Below, piece after piece: positions 25,302 to 35,160 of a DNA stretch of 64,000 nucleotides. The stretch's first letter is position 1. Each line of letters starts with the position of its first letter. The position numbers were made by a program, and so were the translations under genes. The notes under the pieces are model-generated. The model was not told the origin of the DNA. It ran no database searches and worked only from the letters and a program-made list of their open reading frames with translations. Origin of the DNA: Streptococcus castoreus DSM 17536 (GTDB taxonomy: Bacteria > Bacillota > Bacilli > Lactobacillales > Streptococcaceae); contig NZ_AUKZ01000005.1 in the NCBI RefSeq assembly GCF_000425025.1, forward strand, positions 62,001 through 126,000, written 5' to 3'.

Positions 25302-25999
25302 TGGCACAATTATTACAACTGCACCATGTTTCAAAATCTTTCAAAAGAAAAAAAGCCGTTGATGACTTAACACTAACAATTCCTAGCGGTAAAATCATTG
25401 GCTTATTGGGACCAAATGGAAGTGGTAAAACAACGCTTATTAAACTTATTAATGGTCTTTTACAGCCAAGCAAAGGTGACATTGTCATTGATGGCTATCG
25501 ACCATCCGTCGAAACTAAGAAAATTATCTCCTACTTACCAGACACCACCTATCTTAACGAAAATATGAAAATAAAAGATATGCTGGATTTTTTTAGTGAT
25601 TTCTACAATGATTTTGATAAGACTAAAGCAATTAGTCTCCTAAGGGACTTGGAACTAAATCCTGATGAACGCTTCAAAAATCTCTCCAAAGGGAATAAAG
25701 AAAAAGCTCAGTTAATTCTCGTCATGAGTCGCAAAGCAAAACTCTATATCCTTGATGAACCTATCGGTGGTGTTGATCCCGCAGCTAGAGAATATATCTT
25801 AAAAACCATTATCAATAATTATTCGGAAAATGCATCTGTCATTATCTCAACTCACCTTATTTCAGACATTGAACCTATCCTTGACGAAGTTATTTTTTTA
25901 AAAAAGGGAAAACTTTGCCTATCTGGTAATGCTGACGACCTGCGAGAAGAGCATCAGCAATCTATTGATTCTCTCTTTAGGGAAATATACAAGGTTTAG
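25301..25999 (+). CDS. ABC transporter, ATP-binding protein
   Basis: 232 residues. Walker A is GPNGSGKTT (about residues 35-43), the signature is LSKGNKEKAQ, and Walker B is LYILDEPIGGVDP. This resembles the ATPases of the YtrB / multidrug-type exporters controlled by YtrA regulators. It is translationally coupled to the regulator and followed 9 bp later by the permease. The substrate is unknown; cell-envelope stress or peptide export are typical for the group. Confidence 0.92.
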   Translation: MAQLLQLHHVSKSFKRKKAVDDLTLTIPSGKIIGLLGPNGSGKTTLIKLINGLLQPSKGDIVIDGYRPSVETKKIISYLPDTTYLNENMKIKDMLDFFSDFYNDFDKTKAISLLRDLELNPDERFKNLSKGNKEKAQLILVMSRKAKLYILDEPIGGVDPAAREYILKTIINNYSENASVIISTHLISDIEPILDEVIFLKKGKLCLSGNADDLREEHQQSIDSLFREIYKV

Positions 26000-26008
26000 G
26001 AGGTTATC

Positions 26009-26797
26009 ATGTTTGGAAAATTATTAAAATACGAATTTAGATCCATTGGTAAATGGTATTTTGCACTCAATGCCGGAGTTATTGCAATTGCCGCAATTTT
26101 GTCTTTCACAATAAAAATGTTTACCCAAAATGCCAATGATGCCGGTCTATTTGGGACGCTTGCTAATAAAATGCTCCCTTTGACTCTAGCCTTAACTTTT
26201 GGCGCCTTATTTGCTGGGTCACTACTATCAACATTACTAATTGTTATTAATCGTTTTAGTAAACATATTTTTGGTCGCGAAGGTTACTTAACTCTAACCT
26301 TACCTGTTAGTTCCCATCAAATTATTTTATCTAAATTATTAGCGTCATTTATTTGTAGTCTATTTAACTTTATCGTTTTAATCTTTGGCATTGCCATTCT
26401 GATCATTCCAATGGTTGACTTTAAGGAGATTCTAGAAGCTCTAAGACATGTCATAATGACTAATAACATGTTTAATCATGTCCTCTTACTTACTTATGTT
26501 CTTTTGTCATCTTTTACCAGTATCCTACTAATTTATTTTGCTATCTCGATTGGACAACTCTTCTCTAATCATCGTGGATTAATGGCTTTTATGGCTTACT
26601 TTATTTTAATCATTATTATTAGTGTTGTGACAACTTACATTAATAGCAAAATTCTCGGATTTGATTCAACTAATAATGGTTTTCAAGGTAATGATCGAGC
26701 ATTGATTTACATTCTAATACTAGAACAGTTTGTCGAAATGCTAATCTGTTACTTTACGACCAACTTCATTATTAAAAATAAACTTAATATTCAATAA
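26009..26797 (+). CDS. ABC transporter, membrane protein
   Basis: 262 residues with about six hydrophobic segments (first at about residues 18-37, last near the C-terminus). It has the general form of an ABC-2 type permease. An AGGAGG site precedes the ATG. It is the third gene of the regulator-ATPase-permease operon and should form the export channel with the ATPase. There is no motif that reveals the substrate. Confidence 0.85.
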   Translation: MFGKLLKYEFRSIGKWYFALNAGVIAIAAILSFTIKMFTQNANDAGLFGTLANKMLPLTLALTFGALFAGSLLSTLLIVINRFSKHIFGREGYLTLTLPVSSHQIILSKLLASFICSLFNFIVLIFGIAILIIPMVDFKEILEALRHVIMTNNMFNHVLLLTYVLLSSFTSILLIYFAISIGQLFSNHRGLMAFMAYFILIIIISVVTTYINSKILGFDSTNNGFQGNDRALIYILILEQFVEMLICYFTTNFIIKNKLNIQ

Positions 26798-26804
26798 CTC
26801 GCCT

Positions 26805-26856
26805 AAACTTCCCTAGCAGCAAACAGAAAACATTGTGTCTAGTGGGAGTTTTTTTA
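26805..26856 (+). terminator. Terminator of the ABC exporter operon
   Basis: AAACTTCCCTAG pairs with CTAGTGGGAGTTT (with a mismatch) around a long loop, followed by a run of T. It starts 8 bases after the permease stop. Confidence 0.75.
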
Positions 26857-26948
26857 ATCAAAAAATCATAACCCCCATCTCATGTATCTATAGGAAATGG
26901 GGAGTAAAAACTGATCTCACCAAAGATTTTATGATTTGCTCACATTCT

Positions 26949-27563
26949 TTAACGGTATAAAAACCATGATATAAAGCCTTTTCCAAAAATAAAAAGATAA
27001 CTATAACCGATGATAGAGATAGGTTTTGTTACTAAAATAATAGTTGTAAAACGTCTCAATGACATATCTGTCAAACCAGTAACCATCACCATAACATCTG
27101 CTGGAGATATTGGCGAAAGCATACAAAAAATAAATAATTTCTCATAGCCAGATGTCTCTAAGCGACACTCATAACGGTAAAAAGTTTTTTCATCCACAAA
27201 AAGTAAAATAAATTGACGACCGTAGGCTTTAACCAACAAAAAGAGGATAACACTTCCGATAATAATACCGATATAATTATACATAAAGCCAGCGATAGGA
27301 CCAAAGATTAAAAATCCAGCAACTGTTGTGATTCCTCCAGGGATAACAGGAAATACAATTTGAATAATCTGAATAACAATAAAAATAAGTGGACCCCAAA
27401 CCCTGTAATGGTGGACAAAATCCTTAAGTGCATTACTGTCATTTAAAATGCCTAACTTGTAGAGCCAAAAGACAAGAGCAAAAGAACCAATTAGAGCAAT
27501 TACTCCTAAAATCTTGATGATTTTCTGCCAAATATAATAAGCTTTTGAATTTTGATTTATCAT
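26949..27563 (-). CDS. TVP38/TMEM64 (DedA-related) membrane protein
   Basis: 204 residues with about five to six membrane segments. The VTT/SNARE-associated region is visible: VFPVIPGGITTVAGFLIFGP and SPISPADVMVMVTGLTDMSL. Family members are implicated in lipid translocation and membrane homeostasis in bacteria and eukaryotes, but the role of this one is not known. It is a single gene whose start is 30 bases from the divergent tmRNA promoter. Confidence 0.88.
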   Translation of the reverse strand: MINQNSKAYYIWQKIIKILGVIALIGSFALVFWLYKLGILNDSNALKDFVHHYRVWGPLIFIVIQIIQIVFPVIPGGITTVAGFLIFGPIAGFMYNYIGIIIGSVILFLLVKAYGRQFILLFVDEKTFYRYECRLETSGYEKLFIFCMLSPISPADVMVMVTGLTDMSLRRFTTIILVTKPISIIGYSYLFIFGKGFISWFLYR

Positions 27564-27592
27564 AGCTTAATCATACCACAAGCCATGATTTT

Positions 27593-27621
27593 TTGCTATT
27601 TCTAAAACATTTTGTTATAAT
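27593..27621 (+). promoter_or_regulatory. tmRNA promoter
   Basis: TTGCTA (27593-27598) and TATAAT (27616-27621), spacing 17. Transcription would start shortly before the mature 5' end. Confidence 0.75.
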
Positions 27622-27655
27622 AAACCTCGTGGGTATTTAATGTATCTTACTTCAT

Positions 27656-28000
27656 GGGGTTGTTACGGATTCGACAGGCATTATGAGACATGTTTTGCGT
27701 CCCATCGGCAGATGTAAAATGCCAGTTAAATATAACTGCAAAAAATACAAACTCTTACGCTTTAGCTGCCTAAACACCAGTTAGCGTGACTTCTACAAGA
27801 TTGCTTGTGTCCTGCTAGAAGTCTCAAAACAGCAAGCTATGTTTAAGGGATTGTCTAGTTCCTTAAAAAGAAATAGTTAGACTCGCAAGATAAGAACTTG
27901 AGTTATGTGTCCTTATCTTGTTAAAACAAGACATAACCTATGGTCGTAGACAAATATGTTGGCAGATGTTTGGACGTGGGTTCGACTCCCACCAGCTCCA
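27656..28000 (+). ncRNA. ssrA: Transfer-messenger RNA (tmRNA)
   Basis: 345 bases. The 5' end GGGGTTGTTACGGATTCGAC and the 3' end GTGGGTTCGACTCCCACCAG-CTCCA form the tRNA-like domain with an encoded CCA. The tag frame starts GCA at 27738 and reads AKNTNSYALAA, ending TAA at 27771-27773. This is the usual streptococcal degradation tag. It rescues stalled ribosomes with SmpB. Confidence 0.98.
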
Positions 28001-28032
28001 TTAAGACTTACCACAACTTTCTATAAGTTCTT

Positions 28033-28062
28033 AAAACCTTGTTAAATCAAGGTTTTTTCTTT
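28033..28062 (+). terminator. Terminator of tmRNA
   Basis: AAAACCTTG and CAAGGTTTT pair around TTAAAT and are followed by a T-run (TTCTTTTT). Confidence 0.85.
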
Positions 28063-28600
28063 TTGCTTTGTTGATGCATGCACTATTATTTCTAAAAGAG
28101 TAACAACTAAACATATTTGTCCTAAGAAACAACAGTTCTATTTCTACTGGTACAATAATGTGCTATTTTTTATCTAAGTAGTTTTTTTGTTACATCAACT
28201 CTCTAAACATCGTCTATTTGTCTATTCGCAAAAAATTCTGTCAAATGGTCTTCCCTTAATTATCGATTTTATTGGATAAAGTCAAATAATATTACGATTG
28301 CCTGTATGATAAGTTCAAGATAACACATTAGAAAAATTTACCTCACTCCTTTTACCAAAAACAGCAAAATAATTTGAAATATTTGACAGTTCCTGTCCTA
28401 AACCCTTAATTTAAACTTACCAACCACGAAACCATTTATTCCGAAGTATAAACAAAAATATTTGAACATGATTTTAAACTTAAAAGAGCAAGTTTCTAAA
28501 ATCACATGTCTTTATCTCGCAGTAAAAATAATAGGTTATCTAAGGAAGCACAAAGCCTAGTATCTAGTTAGCAACTTCTAAACTTTCCTTACCATCAAAT
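28063..28600. other. Long intergenic region, no gene seen
   Basis: About 540 A+T-rich bases between tmRNA and the lipoprotein gene. All frames are broken. I see no tRNA, repeat or clear RNA element. One unattached TACAAT box occurs near 28150. This may be a decayed region. Confidence 0.45.
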
Positions 28601-28657
28601 CAAATTCTCTCTAAAATATGTTATAATGTAACAAAAGAAATTTTTAGGAATTGTGAT

Positions 28658-29275
28658 ATGAAAAAACAAACACTAGTTAACTTACTTACTCTCCCTTTTA
28701 TGATAACTGCCTTAACAGCCTGCTCTCCACACAAAGATAAAAAAGTTAGTCAGACCAACAAAACGACTATGACAGAAACAAAAAAAGCAGAGCATCAGGA
28801 TGTTCGAGCTAACTTTGAAAAAATCAAATTAGCAACGGCTGCTTCAGAGTTTAAAGGGGGAACAAATCTTGAAGAATTAACCACACTTTTTGGGCAACCT
28901 AGTCAACACACGAAAAAAACTGCTGGTAATGTCATACTTGATTCATATACTTGGAAATTCGATCAAGTGACTGTTAGTGTTAGTCTTTATGAAAACAACA
29001 GTATCGTCAAGACTATTTCAAACTTTGCTTTCTTAAGAGACTTGAATTTATCACAAAAAGATTACCAAAAGTTACAAAAAGGAATGTCTTATGAAGATGT
29101 CAAAAAACTACTAACTGAACCAGATAATTATAGTCAAGCTTCCTCTAGTAATGGTCAGACACTCCAAGCCATTTGGATTAGTGGTTTAAAAACAGAAACT
29201 GATAATGCCAATATTTCACTTGTTTTTGAAAATAATCAGTTGACAGAAATGTCGCAAGTTGGACTTGAAAAGTAA
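28658..29275 (+). CDS. DUF3862 surface lipoprotein
   Basis: 205 residues. The signal peptide ends at the lipobox LTAC, lipidated Cys22, followed by a Lys/Thr-rich spacer. Two related repeats follow: FEKIKLATAASEFKGGTNLE with LTTLFGQP, and YQKLQKGMSYEDVKKLLTEP. They are tandem copies of the DUF3862 / SmpA-OmlA-like fold that resembles beta-lactamase inhibitory protein. The function is unknown. A TATAAT at 28622-28627 serves as -10. TTTAGGAA before the ATG is the ribosome site. It is a single-gene unit. Confidence 0.85.
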   Translation: MKKQTLVNLLTLPFMITALTACSPHKDKKVSQTNKTTMTETKKAEHQDVRANFEKIKLATAASEFKGGTNLEELTTLFGQPSQHTKKTAGNVILDSYTWKFDQVTVSVSLYENNSIVKTISNFAFLRDLNLSQKDYQKLQKGMSYEDVKKLLTEPDNYSQASSSNGQTLQAIWISGLKTETDNANISLVFENNQLTEMSQVGLEK

Positions 29276-29494
29276 AAAGCAGTGATATCATCATAAATCA
29301 TACTACGCTTTCGGAGCAATCAACTAAAACCAAAAAAGCTGCTAGCCTATTGTAGAGGGCTAGTAGCTTTTAAACTATTCTCAGAAACCACAGAAAAATC
29401 TAATTAGATGCACAGATCAGATAAAGAATTAATTCATACCCCAAAAACCACGCAACTTCTATCTAACTTAATAACTTTCCTTTTGTTTTTATTA

Positions 29495-29566
29495 TCCACC
29501 TTGAGGGAATCGAACCCCCATCTCAAGAACCGGAATCTTACGTGATATCCATTACACTAAAGGTGG
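29495..29566 (-). tRNA. tRNA-Arg (anticodon CCG)
   Basis: Minus-strand cloverleaf. The acceptor stem CCACCTT pairs with AAGGTGG, the discriminator is A, and the T-arm is GGGGGTTCGATTCCC. The anticodon loop TTCCGGT sits on the stem AAGA/TCTT and gives CCG, reading CGG. CCA is not encoded. Confidence 0.95.
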
Positions 29567-29621
29567 TTAGTACTTTTATAGTATATCATAAAAGTACCGA
29601 TTTTTAAATGACTTTATGATA

Positions 29622-29659
29622 AGAAAACACAAAAGGTCGAGGGAGATACCTCAACCTTG
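29622..29659 (-). terminator. Terminator of rpsA
   Basis: On the minus strand AAGGTTGAG and CTCGACCTT pair (one G-T), followed by TTGTGTTTTC. It lies 10 bases after the stop. Confidence 0.75.
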
Positions 29660-29668
29660 GTTTGGTTA

Positions 29669-30874
29669 TTACAATTCAATATCACCGAAAAGATCAGCCA
29701 TTGAGAATCCAGTTTGAGTTTCTGGAAGTTCATAATCACGTTTAGCATCACGTTTTGGACGTCGTGGACGTGAGTGGCGTTTTTCTTCTTTATTTTCACC
29801 TTCAGCTTGTGCTGGACGCTCTTCAAGAGCCTTCATTGAAAGTGATACGCGCTCATCAGCAGCATTAACTTCAAGAACTTTAACAGCCACTTCTTGACCT
29901 ACTGAAAGAACATCCTTTGGATTTTCAACACGTTTATGTGAAATTTGTGAAATATGAACAAGTCCATCAATACCTGGTAATACTTCAACAAAAGCACCAA
30001 AGTCAGTTAAACGTTTCACTTTACCTTCAACAACATCACCTTGAGCAAGTTTTTGTTCAACACCGTCCCATGGTCCAGGCGTTGTTGCTTTAAGTGAAAG
30101 TGATACACGACCAGCCTCTTCATCAATTGAAAGGACTTTAACTTCAACTTCTTCACCGACAGAAACAACTGATTTTGGTGAAACGTTACGCTCATGAGAT
30201 AACTCAGTTACGTGAACAAGTCCATCAACACCACCAAGGTCAATGAAAGCACCAAAGCTTGTCAAACGAGCAACTGTACCAGTAACAACTGAACCTTCTG
30301 AAAGTTTAGAGAAAACTTCAGTACGTGCTTCTTTAGCAGCTTCTTCGATAACCTCACGACGTGACAAGATGAAACGATTTTCTGCTGCATCAACTTCTTT
30401 GATTTTAGCATCAAATTCTTGACCGACAAATTTTTCAGTGTTGCGAACAAAACGTGTATCAATCATTGAAGCAGGGATAAATCCACGAAGTCCTTCAAAT
30501 TCAACTGAAAGACCACCTTTGACCGCACGAGTACCTTTAACCGTAACAATTTCACCTTCACGACCGATAAGTTTGTCCCAAGCTTTGCGAGCTTCCAAAC
30601 GTTTTTTAGATACTAGGAAAGTAACTGTATCAGTATCTTTACCTACTACTTGACGAAGAACAAGTACTTCAACTGTGTCGCCAGCTTTAACAAAGTCATT
30701 AATGTCAGCATCACGGTCGTTAGTCAATTCACGAAGTGTCAAGACACCTTCAACACCTGTTCCTTCGATAACAACGTTTGCTTGACCGTTATCAACAGTT
30801 AAAACTTCCGCAGTGACAACATCACCAGGGTTCACTTCGCTAACACTGTTTAGCAAATCTTCAAATTCATTCAT
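29669..30874 (-). CDS. rpsA: 30S ribosomal protein S1 homologue
   Basis: 401 residues with four S1 RNA-binding domains, the short Firmicutes form (the E. coli protein has six). Repeats are visible as [60 protein letters not shown] and [20 protein letters not shown]. The last two are the canonical type. The C-terminal tail is charged. It helps translation of structured mRNAs. A strong 11-bp hairpin stands directly upstream of its GGAGG site. Confidence 0.96.
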   Translation of the reverse strand: MNEFEDLLNSVSEVNPGDVVTAEVLTVDNGQANVVIEGTGVEGVLTLRELTNDRDADINDFVKAGDTVEVLVLRQVVGKDTDTVTFLVSKKRLEARKAWDKLIGREGEIVTVKGTRAVKGGLSVEFEGLRGFIPASMIDTRFVRNTEKFVGQEFDAKIKEVDAAENRFILSRREVIEEAAKEARTEVFSKLSEGSVVTGTVARLTSFGAFIDLGGVDGLVHVTELSHERNVSPKSVVSVGEEVEVKVLSIDEEAGRVSLSLKATTPGPWDGVEQKLAQGDVVEGKVKRLTDFGAFVEVLPGIDGLVHISQISHKRVENPKDVLSVGQEVAVKVLEVNAADERVSLSMKALEERPAQAEGENKEEKRHSRPRRPKRDAKRDYELPETQTGFSMADLFGDIEL

Positions 30875-30891
30875 TCTAAAAAATCCTCCAA

Positions 30892-30917
30892 CAAAAGCTA
30901 GCTTATGCTAGCTTTTG
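30892..30917 (-). promoter_or_regulatory. 11-bp hairpin abutting the rpsA ribosome binding site
   Basis: On the minus strand CAAAAGCTAGC and GCTAGCTTTTG pair perfectly around ATAA. The 3' arm ends about two to three bases before the GGAGG of rpsA. It can act as a translational operator, or, with TTTTGTT after it, as a weak transcription attenuator. Confidence 0.6.
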
Positions 30918-31000
30918 ATAACAATATATTTTCTCAAGGTAACCCGCAACGACAACAACTTTTATCTTTGACGGTCTCAGACTCTGCCTGATACCTCTGA

Positions 31001-31072
31001 CTGGGGTAGCTGGATTCGAACCAACGCATGAGGGAGTCAAAGTCCCTTGCCTTACCGCTTGGCTATACCCCA
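31001..31072 (-). tRNA. tRNA-Gln (anticodon TTG)
   Basis: Minus-strand cloverleaf. The acceptor stem TGGGGTA pairs with TACCCCA, the anticodon loop is CTTTGAC-like with TTG, and the T-arm is GTTGGTTCGAATCCAGC. It is transcribed after the Tyr tRNA, 47 bases upstream. Confidence 0.95.
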
Positions 31073-31119
31073 AAATCCTCATAAAAACCTAACCATCTTA
31101 ATCATGATTAGCTTTGAGA

Positions 31120-31200
31120 TGGAAAGAGAGGGATTCGAACCCCCGAACCCGAAGGAGCGGATTTACAGTCCGCCGCGTTTAGCCTCTTCGCTATCTTTCC
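31120..31200 (-). tRNA. tRNA-Tyr (anticodon GTA)
   Basis: Minus-strand cloverleaf of 81 bases with a long variable arm (class II). The acceptor stem GGAAAGA pairs with TCTTTCC, the discriminator is A, and the anticodon loop ACTGTAAAT gives GTA. It forms a Tyr-Gln pair with the next tRNA. Confidence 0.95.
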
Positions 31201-31259
31201 ATAACAACAAAAACTATTCTATCATAGTTTTTGTATGCTTGCAAGTATTTTCACCACTT

Positions 31260-31490
31260 TTAATGGTTCAAATTATAGTTTTCAATGACATTTTCAACTG
31301 CTTGTTCGAGTGTTTTAAAGAAGCTATCTACGGTACCATTTTTCAAGACTACAAATTTCTCATCAAACTCTGCAATTTCTCCAACAATCCGTTTACCAAT
31401 TTGTAGCTGATAGCCATCAATCTCCGTATGATCAACCATCACTTTTTGATCACTTAATTGAATCTCAATTTTTTTATCTTTTTTACTCAT
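31260..31490 (-). CDS. DUF2969 small conserved protein
   Basis: 76 residues from the ATG at 31490, where GAGG is 7 bases upstream; a GTG three bases earlier is less well placed. The sequence (KIEIQLSDQKVMVDHTEIDG, then ENVIENYN at the end) matches DUF2969, a streptococcal/lactococcal family of unknown function, predicted cytoplasmic. It lies downstream of ilvE but after that gene's terminator. Confidence 0.8.
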   Translation of the reverse strand: MSKKDKKIEIQLSDQKVMVDHTEIDGYQLQIGKRIVGEIAEFDEKFVVLKNGTVDSFFKTLEQAVENVIENYNLNH

Positions 31491-31524
31491 CACTTCACCT
31501 CACTTTGTCTATTTTACACAAAAT

Positions 31525-31550
31525 CAAAAAAGCTTGCAACCACAAGCTTT
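31525..31550 (-). terminator. Terminator of ilvE
   Basis: On the minus strand AAAGCTTG and CAAGCTTT pair around TGGTTG, followed by a T-run. It begins a few bases after the stop. Confidence 0.85.
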
Positions 31551-31554
31551 CCGT

Positions 31555-32580
31555 TTAATCAACTTTTACAATCCAACCTTCTGGCGCTTCAATATCACCA
31601 AATTGAATACCAACTAACTCATCATACAACCGACGCGTCACTGGACCAACTTCTGTTTCACTGTAAAAGACATGTAGCTTATCTTTGTACTGAATACCTC
31701 CAATTGGCGAAATAACAGCCGCTGTGCCGCAGGCACCTGCTTCAACAAACTTATCAAGTTCATCAACAGCAACATCGTCCTCAATAGCTGTCATACCAAG
31801 TCTTTCTTCAGCTAACTGGAGCAATGAATACTTGGTAATAGATGGTAAAATAGATGGACTTAATGGTGTGATAAATTCATTCTCAGCAGTGATTCCAAAG
31901 AAGTTTGCAGCACCTACTTCTTCAATTTTAGTATGTGTCGCTGGATCTAAGTAAATCACATCGGAATAGCCAGCAGATTTCGCTGCTTTTCCTGGTAATA
32001 AACTGCCAGCATAATTTCCACCAACTTTGGCAGCACCTGTTCCATAAGGAGCCGCACGATCAAATTCTTCAGAAACAATAAAGTTAGTTGGAGCAAGACC
32101 ACCTTTGAAATAGTTTCCTACTGGCATGGCGAAAATTGTAAAAATATATTCTTCGGCTGGTTTGACACCAATAATGTCTCCAATACCGATCAATAAGGGT
32201 CTAAGGTAAAGGGTAGCGCCCGTGCCATAAGGGGGCACAAAATTTTCATTAGCCTTTACTACTTGTTTAACAGCATCAATAAATTGTTCGGTAGAAACCT
32301 GTGGCATCAATAAACGATCAGCCGTTGCTTGTAAACGTGCAGCATTACGATCTGGTCTGAATAATTGAATAGAGCCATCTTTGGTACGATAAGCTTTTAA
32401 GCCTTCAAAGGCCTGTTGTCCGTAGTGTAAGGCTGGAGAACTTTCAGAAATATGTAAAGTAGCCTCTTCTGTTAATTGACCCTTATCCCACTTTCCGTTC
32501 TTATAGTACGAAATATAACGAAATGGCAATTTGTGGTATTCAAAACCTAAATTTTCCCAATCAATAGCTGTTGTCATCAT
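31555..32580 (-). CDS. ilvE: Branched-chain amino acid aminotransferase
   Basis: 341 residues, fold type IV PLP enzyme. It exchanges amino groups between Leu/Ile/Val and 2-oxoglutarate. The Lys that binds PLP is in GTGAAKVGGNYAGSLLPG (about residue 185-190), with LHYGQQAFEGLKAYR near the N-terminus and EVGAANFFGI after it. Two adjacent ATG codons exist: GAGG is 4 bases from the first (32580) and 7 from the second (32577), so the shorter form is equally likely. It follows parC by 120 bp. Confidence 0.95.
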   Translation of the reverse strand: MMTTAIDWENLGFEYHKLPFRYISYYKNGKWDKGQLTEEATLHISESSPALHYGQQAFEGLKAYRTKDGSIQLFRPDRNAARLQATADRLLMPQVSTEQFIDAVKQVVKANENFVPPYGTGATLYLRPLLIGIGDIIGVKPAEEYIFTIFAMPVGNYFKGGLAPTNFIVSEEFDRAAPYGTGAAKVGGNYAGSLLPGKAAKSAGYSDVIYLDPATHTKIEEVGAANFFGITAENEFITPLSPSILPSITKYSLLQLAEERLGMTAIEDDVAVDELDKFVEAGACGTAAVISPIGGIQYKDKLHVFYSETEVGPVTRRLYDELVGIQFGDIEAPEGWIVKVD

Positions 32581-32700
32581 CGGACCTCTTTTCTACTTTT
32601 TTCCATTGTAACTTTTTTTTGATAATTTTCAAGTCTCTTTTTCATTTGTCTGAAATATTCTGATTTCAACAATTACATTAAAATAATAGAAAACCCTCTT

Positions 32701-35160
32701 TTAACGTATTCTTGCTGCTCTGACTTCTTGATCTGAGATGGTATCTGAAATAAAGGAGCCGTTGCTGGTTCGTTCAGATAAGGATAGGTCTTCTAATCGA
32801 ATCCGATAGGCTTGACCAGTTTTTGTGATGACCTCTAAAATGTGTTGTTTTGTACTTTCTTCTGGTATTTCCGTAAATAAATCAAACATTTCAGATGAGG
32901 TGTCGGACAATACTGATCCTGCTAAAAAGACTTTATGTGGTTTCGCTTTTAATTCTCTTAAGATCAGTAGCCCTCTGTTGGCACGACTGGTCTGTGGAAT
33001 ATCATCGACAGCCATGCGTTTTAAAGAACCTCTGTGTGTCAAGACAAAGAACGACTGACTTGTTACAGCAAAGGCAGAAGCCAAACTATCATCTTTTTTC
33101 AAATTAATCCCTTTAACTCCCGCAGATTTTAAGCCTTGAATAGGCACTTCTTGACTGGAAAATCGTAGAGCATAACCATTTTTAGTCACCAATAGAAGAT
33201 CTTCCATGATAATTGGTGCTAGGCTCACAACACGGTCTTTAGCATCTTTTAAGTTGACATACTTGGTTGACTTAGATTTATAAGTACGCCATGGACGCAA
33301 TTCTTTTCGGTCGAATCGTTTGACAAATCCATTTTGAGTGACAGCAATATAAAGCCCTTGATCAAAAGAGGTCACAATATCAGCATACAAGATTTCCTCA
33401 TCAGGAGCAAAATTAGAAATCATTTGTGATAAATGCTCGCCAATATCTTTCCAACGTAAATCCGCTAATTCATGGATTGGGCGATAAATCACATTTCCCA
33501 AAGTTGTAAACAACAAAAGGTGCTCTGTCGTCTTAGCTTGTTTGACAAAAATCAACATATCATCATCACGTTTTCCAATTTCATCAAGACTTGATGCATT
33601 AAATGAACGTGGAGTTGTTCGCTTGATATAACCACTACGAGTGACACTAACAAACGTTTCTTCTTCCGCAACCAAACTAGCTGTGTCAATTTCAATGGCT
33701 TGGTTCTCTGCCTGAAGTTCTGACAAACGTGAATTGGCAAACTTCTTTTTCACTTCTCTTAATTCACGTTTCATGACATTATACATAGTTGCTTGATCAC
33801 CGATAATAGCTGAGAGCATTGTAATTAACTCTTTTAGATCATTTTCTTCATTTTGGAGTGTAATAATATCGGTATTAGTTAGGCGATAAAGTTGCAAGGT
33901 TACAATGGCTTCTGCTTGTTCCTCTGAAAAATCATAACTAACTTTCAAGTTTTCCTTGGCATCAGTCTTATTTTCAGAAACTCTAATCAAGGCAATCACG
34001 TCATCTAAGATAGATAAGACACGAATCAAGCCTTCAACGATATGAAGCCGTTTTTCTGCCTTTGCCTTATCAAATTTAGAACGCTCAATGATAATGTCTT
34101 TACGGTGGCTAATATAGCTAGACAGAATTTTCTGAAGTCCTACTTGACGAGGTGTGAAGTGATCAATAGCAACCATATTGAAATTGTAATTCACTTGAAG
34201 ATCTGTATATTTCAGTAAGTAATTCAAAATGGTTTGGCTATCCGCATCTTTTTTCAACTCAATAGCAATACGAAGACCTGTACGATCTGATTCATCACGA
34301 ACTTCTGCTATTCCAGGAATTTTACTGTTAATGCGAACATCATCAATTTTTTTGACCAAAATAGCCTTGTTAACCTCGTAGGGAATTTCAGTGACGATAA
34401 TTTGTTGCTTGCCACCTTTGAGGTCTTCTATTTCTGTCCTAGAGCGAACCACAACCCGTCCTTTACCTGTTTCATAAGCTTTTTTAATTTCATCAGTTCC
34501 TTGAATAATACCTCCTGTTGGAAAATCAGGTCCGGGTAAAAACTCCATTAACTTGTCTAAGCTAGCTTTGGGATGATCAATCATGTAAATAACAGCATCA
34601 ATCACTTCAGATAAGTTATGTGGCGGAATATCTGTGGCATAACCGGCAGAAATCCCTGAGGAGCCATTGACAAGTAAGTTGGGAAAGGCAGCAGGTAAAA
34701 CTGTGGGCTCTTTTTCAGTGTCATCAAAGTTCCAAACAAACGGAACCGTATTTTTCTCAATATCATGGAGTAAATAACCTGAGATTTCCGATAAACGTGC
34801 CTCTGTATAACGCATGGCTGCTGGTGGGTCACCATCCATGGAACCGTTATTTCCATGCATCTCAACAAGAATTTCACGATTTTTCCAATCTTGGCTCATC
34901 CGAACCATGGCATCATAAATTGAAGAATCTCCATGCGGATGGAAATTCCCCATAATATTACCGACTGATTTAGCGGATTTTCGGTAACCCTTCTCAAAAG
35001 TATTGCCATCCTTATTCATCGAGTAGAGAATGCGGCGCTGAACAGGTTTCAGCCCATCTCGAATATCTGGCAGTGCCCGTTCTTGAATAATATATTTGGA
35101 GTAGCGACCAAAGCGCTCCCCCATAATGTCCTCAAGAGACATGTTTTGAATGTTTGACAT
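32701..35160 (-). CDS. parC: DNA topoisomerase IV subunit A
   Basis: 819 residues from MSNIQNMS. Together with ParE it decatenates daughter chromosomes. The catalytic Tyr lies in AAMRYTEARLSEI (about residue 118). The quinolone-determining region is wild type by residue identity: Ser79 and Asp83 in HGDSSIYDAMV. Six C-terminal beta-pinwheel repeats are seen as FVSVTRSGYIKRT, LYIAVTQNGFVKRF and FFVLTHRGSLKRM. A frame starting 15 bases earlier exists, but MSNIQ is the family start. Neither start has a good Shine-Dalgarno site. Confidence 0.96.
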   Translation of the reverse strand: MSNIQNMSLEDIMGERFGRYSKYIIQERALPDIRDGLKPVQRRILYSMNKDGNTFEKGYRKSAKSVGNIMGNFHPHGDSSIYDAMVRMSQDWKNREILVEMHGNNGSMDGDPPAAMRYTEARLSEISGYLLHDIEKNTVPFVWNFDDTEKEPTVLPAAFPNLLVNGSSGISAGYATDIPPHNLSEVIDAVIYMIDHPKASLDKLMEFLPGPDFPTGGIIQGTDEIKKAYETGKGRVVVRSRTEIEDLKGGKQQIIVTEIPYEVNKAILVKKIDDVRINSKIPGIAEVRDESDRTGLRIAIELKKDADSQTILNYLLKYTDLQVNYNFNMVAIDHFTPRQVGLQKILSSYISHRKDIIIERSKFDKAKAEKRLHIVEGLIRVLSILDDVIALIRVSENKTDAKENLKVSYDFSEEQAEAIVTLQLYRLTNTDIITLQNEENDLKELITMLSAIIGDQATMYNVMKRELREVKKKFANSRLSELQAENQAIEIDTASLVAEEETFVSVTRSGYIKRTTPRSFNASSLDEIGKRDDDMLIFVKQAKTTEHLLLFTTLGNVIYRPIHELADLRWKDIGEHLSQMISNFAPDEEILYADIVTSFDQGLYIAVTQNGFVKRFDRKELRPWRTYKSKSTKYVNLKDAKDRVVSLAPIIMEDLLLVTKNGYALRFSSQEVPIQGLKSAGVKGINLKKDDSLASAFAVTSQSFFVLTHRGSLKRMAVDDIPQTSRANRGLLILRELKAKPHKVFLAGSVLSDTSSEMFDLFTEIPEESTKQHILEVITKTGQAYRIRLEDLSLSERTSNGSFISDTISDQEVRAARIR

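Noticed and set aside
31047-31406. 119-codon frame across the tRNA genes
   Set aside because: It runs through tRNA-Tyr on the opposite strand and overlaps the DUF2969 gene; chance frame.
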